Shown: piece by piece, positions 60,491-64,000 of the stretch
Layout: each line of letters begins with the position of its first letter
Numbering within the stretch: position 1 is the stretch's first letter
Source of the DNA: JBNKHH01 sp050290245
GTDB taxonomy: Bacteria > Pseudomonadota > Alphaproteobacteria > Rhodobacterales > Rhodobacteraceae
NCBI GenBank assembly: GCA_050290245.1
Contig: JBNKHH010000071.1
Location: forward strand, 34,089-98,088
Length of the DNA: 64,000 bases
Reading direction: 5' to 3'
Translations under genes and position numbers: made by a program
Notes under the pieces: model-generated
What the model was told of the DNA's origin: nothing
Database searches by the model: none
The model's input: only the letters and a program-made list of their open reading frames with translations

Positions 60491-62035
60491 CTAGCCAAAA
60501 GCCGTGGGAGCTTTTGCCTTCTTGTTTGCCACATAGGCGACGAGGGCCTCATTTATCCCAGGATCTATTGCAGGCTGCTGATATTGCTCCAAAAGCGTGT
60601 CGACCCTTGCACGAGCCAGGGCAACCGTGTCACGTTGTCCTTCCTCACTCCAGGTCTCGAACGGTTTGTAGTCCAGAAGCTGGGTACGCCAGAACGCATC
60701 CTTGAAATTGGCCTGCGTATGGGCACACCCAAGGTAGTGCCCGCCGGGGCCAACCTCTCGGATGGCGTCCATGGCCTGTCCGTTTTCGGAAATATCCACG
60801 CCACCAGCCAGCTTGTGCAGGACGCCGAGCTGGTCGGCATCCATCACGAACTTTTCGAAACTGGCCACGAGGCCGCCTTCCAGCCAGCCCGCGGAATGCA
60901 GCATGAAATTCACGCCGGCCAAGAGACCCATGTTCAGCGTGTTCGAGGTTTCGTAGGCAGCCTGCGCGTCGGGCAGCTTCGAGCCGCAGAACGATCCCGC
61001 TGACCGGTAGGGCAACCCGAGGCGGCGCACCAGCTGTCCCATACCCAAGGTGACCTGCGAGGCTTCCGGCGTTCCGAATGTCGGCGCACCTGAGTTCATG
61101 TCGATCGATGTGACAAATGCCCCCGCGATGATTGGCGCACCGGGACGGATCAACTGGCTATAGGCCACGCCGGCCAACACTTCTGCCAGAACCTGCGTCA
61201 GCGTTCCGACGACCGACACCGGCGACATGGCCCCGCCCACAATGAAAGGCGAGATGATACAGGCCTGATTCGCGCGAGCATAAACCTCCAGCGCCCCCAT
61301 CATGGTGCGGTCGAAGGTCAGCGGCGAGTTGATGTTGATCAGCGATGTCATGACCGTGTTTTCAGCCACGAAGTCCTTTCCGAACAGGATTTCACACATC
61401 TCGACGGAATCCTGCGCCCGCTCAGGTTCGGTGACCGAGCCCATGAACGGCTTGTCGGAGAGCGTCATATGAGCCAGCAGCATGTCGAGGTGCCGAACAT
61501 TTACAGGCACGTCGGTCGGTTCGCAGACGGTCCCGCCGGAGTGGTGGACCCACTTGGACATATACGCCAGTTTCACGAATTTCTGGAAATCATCGATCGT
61601 GGCATAGCGCCGACCGCCGTCGATGTCGCGGACGAAAGGCGGACCGTAGACCGGGGCCAAGACAAGGTTGGAACCGCCGACCACCACGTTGCGCTCGGGA
61701 TTGCGGGCGTGCTGGGTAAAGCTGGACGGCGCCGTCTTGCACAGTTCGCGCGCCAGACCTTTGGGCAAGCGGACCCGCTCTCCGGTGACATCGGCCCCTG
61801 CGTTGCGCCAGATTTCCAAAGCCGCCGGGTTATCCGTGAAGGCAACGCCGATTTCCTCAAGAATGACCTCGGCATTGGTTTCGATGATCTGTAGCGCTTC
61901 CTCGTTCAGAATCTCAAGGTTTGGAATGTTGCGCTCGATGTACTTGGCGGCCTCGATACGCACAGCTGTGCGCTCGGCACGCCGCGCTGCTCCACCGCCA
62001 CCTCTCGCCCGCCGACGTTCTCTGACTTCCGACAT
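60491..62035 (-). CDS. Trimethylamine methyltransferase (MttB) family protein, non-pyrrolysine type
   Basis: A 514-residue TIM-barrel methyltransferase of the MttB superfamily. The reading frame is uninterrupted, so the pyrrolysine (UAG) of true MttB is absent; such homologues demethylate quaternary amines such as glycine betaine or proline betaine onto a corrinoid protein. Typical segments are GGSNLVLAPVYGPPFVRD, HHSGGTVCEPTDVP and MSPVSVVGTLTQVLAEVLAG. No corrinoid-protein gene is adjacent. ATG at 62035 has GGAG six bases upstream; an upstream GTG is less likely. The N-terminus is Arg-rich. Confidence 0.9.
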   Translation of the reverse strand: MSEVRERRRARGGGGAARRAERTAVRIEAAKYIERNIPNLEILNEEALQIIETNAEVILEEIGVAFTDNPAALEIWRNAGADVTGERVRLPKGLARELCKTAPSSFTQHARNPERNVVVGGSNLVLAPVYGPPFVRDIDGGRRYATIDDFQKFVKLAYMSKWVHHSGGTVCEPTDVPVNVRHLDMLLAHMTLSDKPFMGSVTEPERAQDSVEMCEILFGKDFVAENTVMTSLININSPLTFDRTMMGALEVYARANQACIISPFIVGGAMSPVSVVGTLTQVLAEVLAGVAYSQLIRPGAPIIAGAFVTSIDMNSGAPTFGTPEASQVTLGMGQLVRRLGLPYRSAGSFCGSKLPDAQAAYETSNTLNMGLLAGVNFMLHSAGWLEGGLVASFEKFVMDADQLGVLHKLAGGVDISENGQAMDAIREVGPGGHYLGCAHTQANFKDAFWRTQLLDYKPFETWSEEGQRDTVALARARVDTLLEQYQQPAIDPGINEALVAYVANKKAKAPTAFG

Positions 62036-62208
62036 TCCGTGCTCCACTCCTCAGGGCCTTTCTTCCATGTACACGCTGGTGCATTTCGACTGGGTCGGTT
62101 TGCGTCCTTTGCCGGTGAAAAGCGACATGGGCACACGGTTTTGAGTCAAATCAAGGCCGCCGGCTCGGGACTTTGCCAAAGTCCCCTTGTTCAGACGGGA
62201 GGTTTCTG

Positions 62209-62376
62209 ATGTTCAAAGGCAAGAAAAAGGCCCTGCACGGGCTTGTTGGCGCTATCGGTGTCACGGTCGCGGCGGCCGGTTTCATTGGCGGATTCTTCTC
62301 TCCAACCACGACGATTGTCCTGACTTTGGGGATTTGGGCCATCGGGGCGACCTTGGTCAACGTGATCGCAGACTGA
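62209..62376 (+). CDS. 55-residue membrane protein
   Basis: A tiny protein: basic start (MFKGKKKALHG) and two hydrophobic segments (GAIGVTVAAAGFIGGFF and TTTIVLTLGIWAIGATLVNV). GGGAGG lies six bases before the ATG, a strong ribosome site. No family is recognised. It is just upstream of guaA (39 bases) and may share its transcript. Confidence 0.65.
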   Translation: MFKGKKKALHGLVGAIGVTVAAAGFIGGFFSPTTTIVLTLGIWAIGATLVNVIAD

Positions 62377-62415
62377 CCCCTTGTGATTTGCGCGCACTGG
62401 ACCTATTCCGACGCC

Positions 62416-63990
62416 ATGACCAGCGCCTCTCACGACCGCCTCCTCATCATCGACTTCGGCTCCCAGGTGACGCAGCTTATCGCGCGCCGTTTGCGCGAGT
62501 TGAACGTCTATTGCGAAATCCATCCTTTCCAGAACGTGACCGCCGACTTCCTTGCCGAATTCGCGCCCAGGGCCGTGATTTTTTCCGGCGGTCCGGCCAG
62601 CGTCGTGCACGAGAATTCGCCGCGGCCGCCAGCCGAGGTCTATGGACTGGGTGTCCCGATCCTTGGGATCTGCTATGGCCAGCAGGTGATGATGCAGATG
62701 CTTGGCGGCCGGGTCGAGGGCGGCAAAATCTCGGGCGGCGGCGGCACCGCCGAGTTCGGGCGGGCTTGGGTCGAACCCAAGGGCAACCTGCCCCTGCTCG
62801 AAGGCTGGTTCGACACAGGCAAGGAACAGGTCTGGATGAGCCACGGCGACCATGTCGCTGAAATCGCTCCTGGATTCGAAGTCTATGGCACCTCGCCGAA
62901 TGCCCCCTTCGCCATCACCGCCGACACGTCGCGCAACTTCTACGCCGTGCAGTTTCACCCCGAGGTGCACCACACCCCGATGGGCGCGCGCCTTTACGAA
63001 AACTTCGTCCGCCTCGCCGGTTTCAAGGGTGACTGGACCATGGCCAGCTATCGAGACGAGGCCGTTCGCATGATCCGCGAGCAGGTCGGCGACGCCAAGG
63101 TCATCTGCGCCTTGTCGGGCGGCGTCGATTCCTCGGTCGCGGCCGCACTGATCCACGAGGCCATCGGCGACCAGCTGACCTGTGTTTTCGTTGATCACGG
63201 CCTGTTGCGCCTGCACGAAGCCGACGAGGTCGTCGGCATGTTCCGCGACCACATGAACCTCTCGGTGATTCACGCACAGGAACAGGAATTGTTCCTCGGC
63301 GAACTTGAGGGCGTCTCGGACCCCGAGACCAAGCGCAAGACCATCGGTCGCCTTTTCATCGACGTGTTTCAGAAATACGCGGACCAGATCGAGGGCGCGG
63401 CGTTCCTGGCGCAGGGCACGCTGTATCCCGATGTCATTGAATCCGTGTCCTTTTCCGGTGGCCCATCGGTCACGATCAAATCGCATCACAACGTTGGCGG
63501 TCTGCCCGAGAAGATGGGCCTGAAGTTGGTCGAACCTCTGCGTGAGCTTTTCAAGGACGAGGTTCGCGCCCTGGGCCGCGAACTGGGCCTGCCCGCCCAT
63601 TTCATCGGTCGCCATCCCTTCCCCGGCCCCGGCCTCGCGATCCGCTGTCCGGGCGAAATCACGCGTGAGAAACTCGAAATCCTGCGCAAAGCCGATGCGG
63701 TCTATATCGACCAGATTCGCCGACATGGTTTGTATGACGATATCTGGCAGGCCTTTGTCGCCATTCTCCCCGTCCGCACGGTAGGCGTGATGGGCGACGG
63801 ACGCACCTATGACTATGCCTGCGCGCTGCGAGCCGTGACCTCGGTCGATGGCATGACCGCAGACTATTATCCTTTCGGCCATGAATTCCTTGGCGAAACC
63901 GCCACCCGCATCATCAACGAGGTGCAGGGTATCAACCGCGTGACCTACGATATCACTTCCAAGCCTCCCGGCACGATCGAATGGGAGTGA
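62416..63990 (+). CDS. guaA: GMP synthase (glutamine-hydrolysing)
   Basis: Aminates XMP to GMP. The 524-residue protein has the class I glutamine amidotransferase domain with Cys86 (LGICYGQQ) and the His/Glu pair (QFHPEVHHT), then the ATP-pyrophosphatase domain with the P-loop LSGGVDSS and the C-terminal dimerisation domain (RHPFPGPGLAIR; KPPGTIEWE end). ATG at 62416 gives the family N-terminus before the first strand LLIIDFGSQ; a TTG extension to 62383 is unlikely. The gene ends ten bases before the window edge. Confidence 0.98.
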   Translation: MTSASHDRLLIIDFGSQVTQLIARRLRELNVYCEIHPFQNVTADFLAEFAPRAVIFSGGPASVVHENSPRPPAEVYGLGVPILGICYGQQVMMQMLGGRVEGGKISGGGGTAEFGRAWVEPKGNLPLLEGWFDTGKEQVWMSHGDHVAEIAPGFEVYGTSPNAPFAITADTSRNFYAVQFHPEVHHTPMGARLYENFVRLAGFKGDWTMASYRDEAVRMIREQVGDAKVICALSGGVDSSVAAALIHEAIGDQLTCVFVDHGLLRLHEADEVVGMFRDHMNLSVIHAQEQELFLGELEGVSDPETKRKTIGRLFIDVFQKYADQIEGAAFLAQGTLYPDVIESVSFSGGPSVTIKSHHNVGGLPEKMGLKLVEPLRELFKDEVRALGRELGLPAHFIGRHPFPGPGLAIRCPGEITREKLEILRKADAVYIDQIRRHGLYDDIWQAFVAILPVRTVGVMGDGRTYDYACALRAVTSVDGMTADYYPFGHEFLGETATRIINEVQGINRVTYDITSKPPGTIEWE

Positions 63991-64000
63991 GCCGGATCAG

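Noticed and set aside
60491..62035. Pyrrolysine-encoding trimethylamine methyltransferase
   Set aside because: The frame has no internal UAG, so it is a non-pyrrolysine homologue.
62191..63882. 563-residue minus-strand open frame opposite guaA
   Set aside because: A shadow of guaA with typical antisense composition.

Overview
The window is a contiguous piece of an alphaproteobacterial chromosome, most likely from the marine Roseobacter branch of Rhodobacteraceae. The support is indirect but consistent: about 60% GC with strong third-position GC (hence the long antisense reading frames), a Usg-family protein, a HemB without zinc cysteines, a DUF6456/DUF6477 divergent pair, a GlxA-type DJ-1/AraC regulator, two Hint-domain proteins, and several betaine/homocysteine methyltransferase genes. 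No plasmid, phage, insertion sequence, CRISPR array or rRNA is visible. One tRNA, Leu(CAA), is present.

Layout. 1-3.4 kb: a truncated methyltransferase, trmFO, a small membrane protein and an exported beta-rich protein, all on the minus strand. 3.2-8.8 kb: gyrA, usg, the dsbB/yqaA pair and a YpfJ-type zinc peptidase. 8.9-18.4 kb: an MFS transporter with a GlxA regulator, class II DAHP synthase, a TbpB-like lipoprotein, a PAS protein, then yicC-gmk-gamma carbonic anhydrase-PLP enzyme joined by 4-base overlaps. 18.5-25.9 kb: a complete phosphate regulon, phoR-pstSCAB-phoU-phoB, with a three-repeat Pho box before pstS. 26.1-28.1 kb: rpsB-tsf behind a good promoter and a structured leader. 28.1-34.2 kb: GNAT, a homocysteine methyltransferase, a divergent TetR regulator with a palindromic operator candidate, a Hint protein and modABC. 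34.3-42.7 kb: tRNA-Leu, mfd, a membrane protein, then hemB-mtnA-galM-like-hisF-hisE. 42.7-46.8 kb: cheB-cheD without other che genes, a Hint protein that has lost its catalytic residues, and PqiA split over two genes. 46.8-51.7 kb: the most unusual block. 51.8-64 kb: RatA/Coq10-like, hpt, an outer-membrane-like protein, LysR with two cytochromes c, a betaine-homocysteine methyltransferase, lipA, DUF4342, DUF6456/DUF6477, an MttB homologue, a 55-residue membrane protein and guaA.

Most of the window is housekeeping: nucleotide, heme, lipoate, histidine and aromatic synthesis, DNA topology and repair, translation, phosphate and molybdate uptake. The best candidate for something undescribed is 46.7-51.7 kb. 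There a SARP-like winged-helix/TPR regulator diverges from a two-gene operon of a PAP2/vanadium-haloperoxidase-superfamily protein carrying seven GKGQ repeats and a subtilisin-family protease with an intact catalytic set. Neither product has a recognisable export signal, and a palindrome lies in the shared promoter region. Further points of interest are the degenerate Hint protein with a hairpin-rich leader, the rpsB leader, and a hairpin built over the gyrA stop codon next to a possible small gene.
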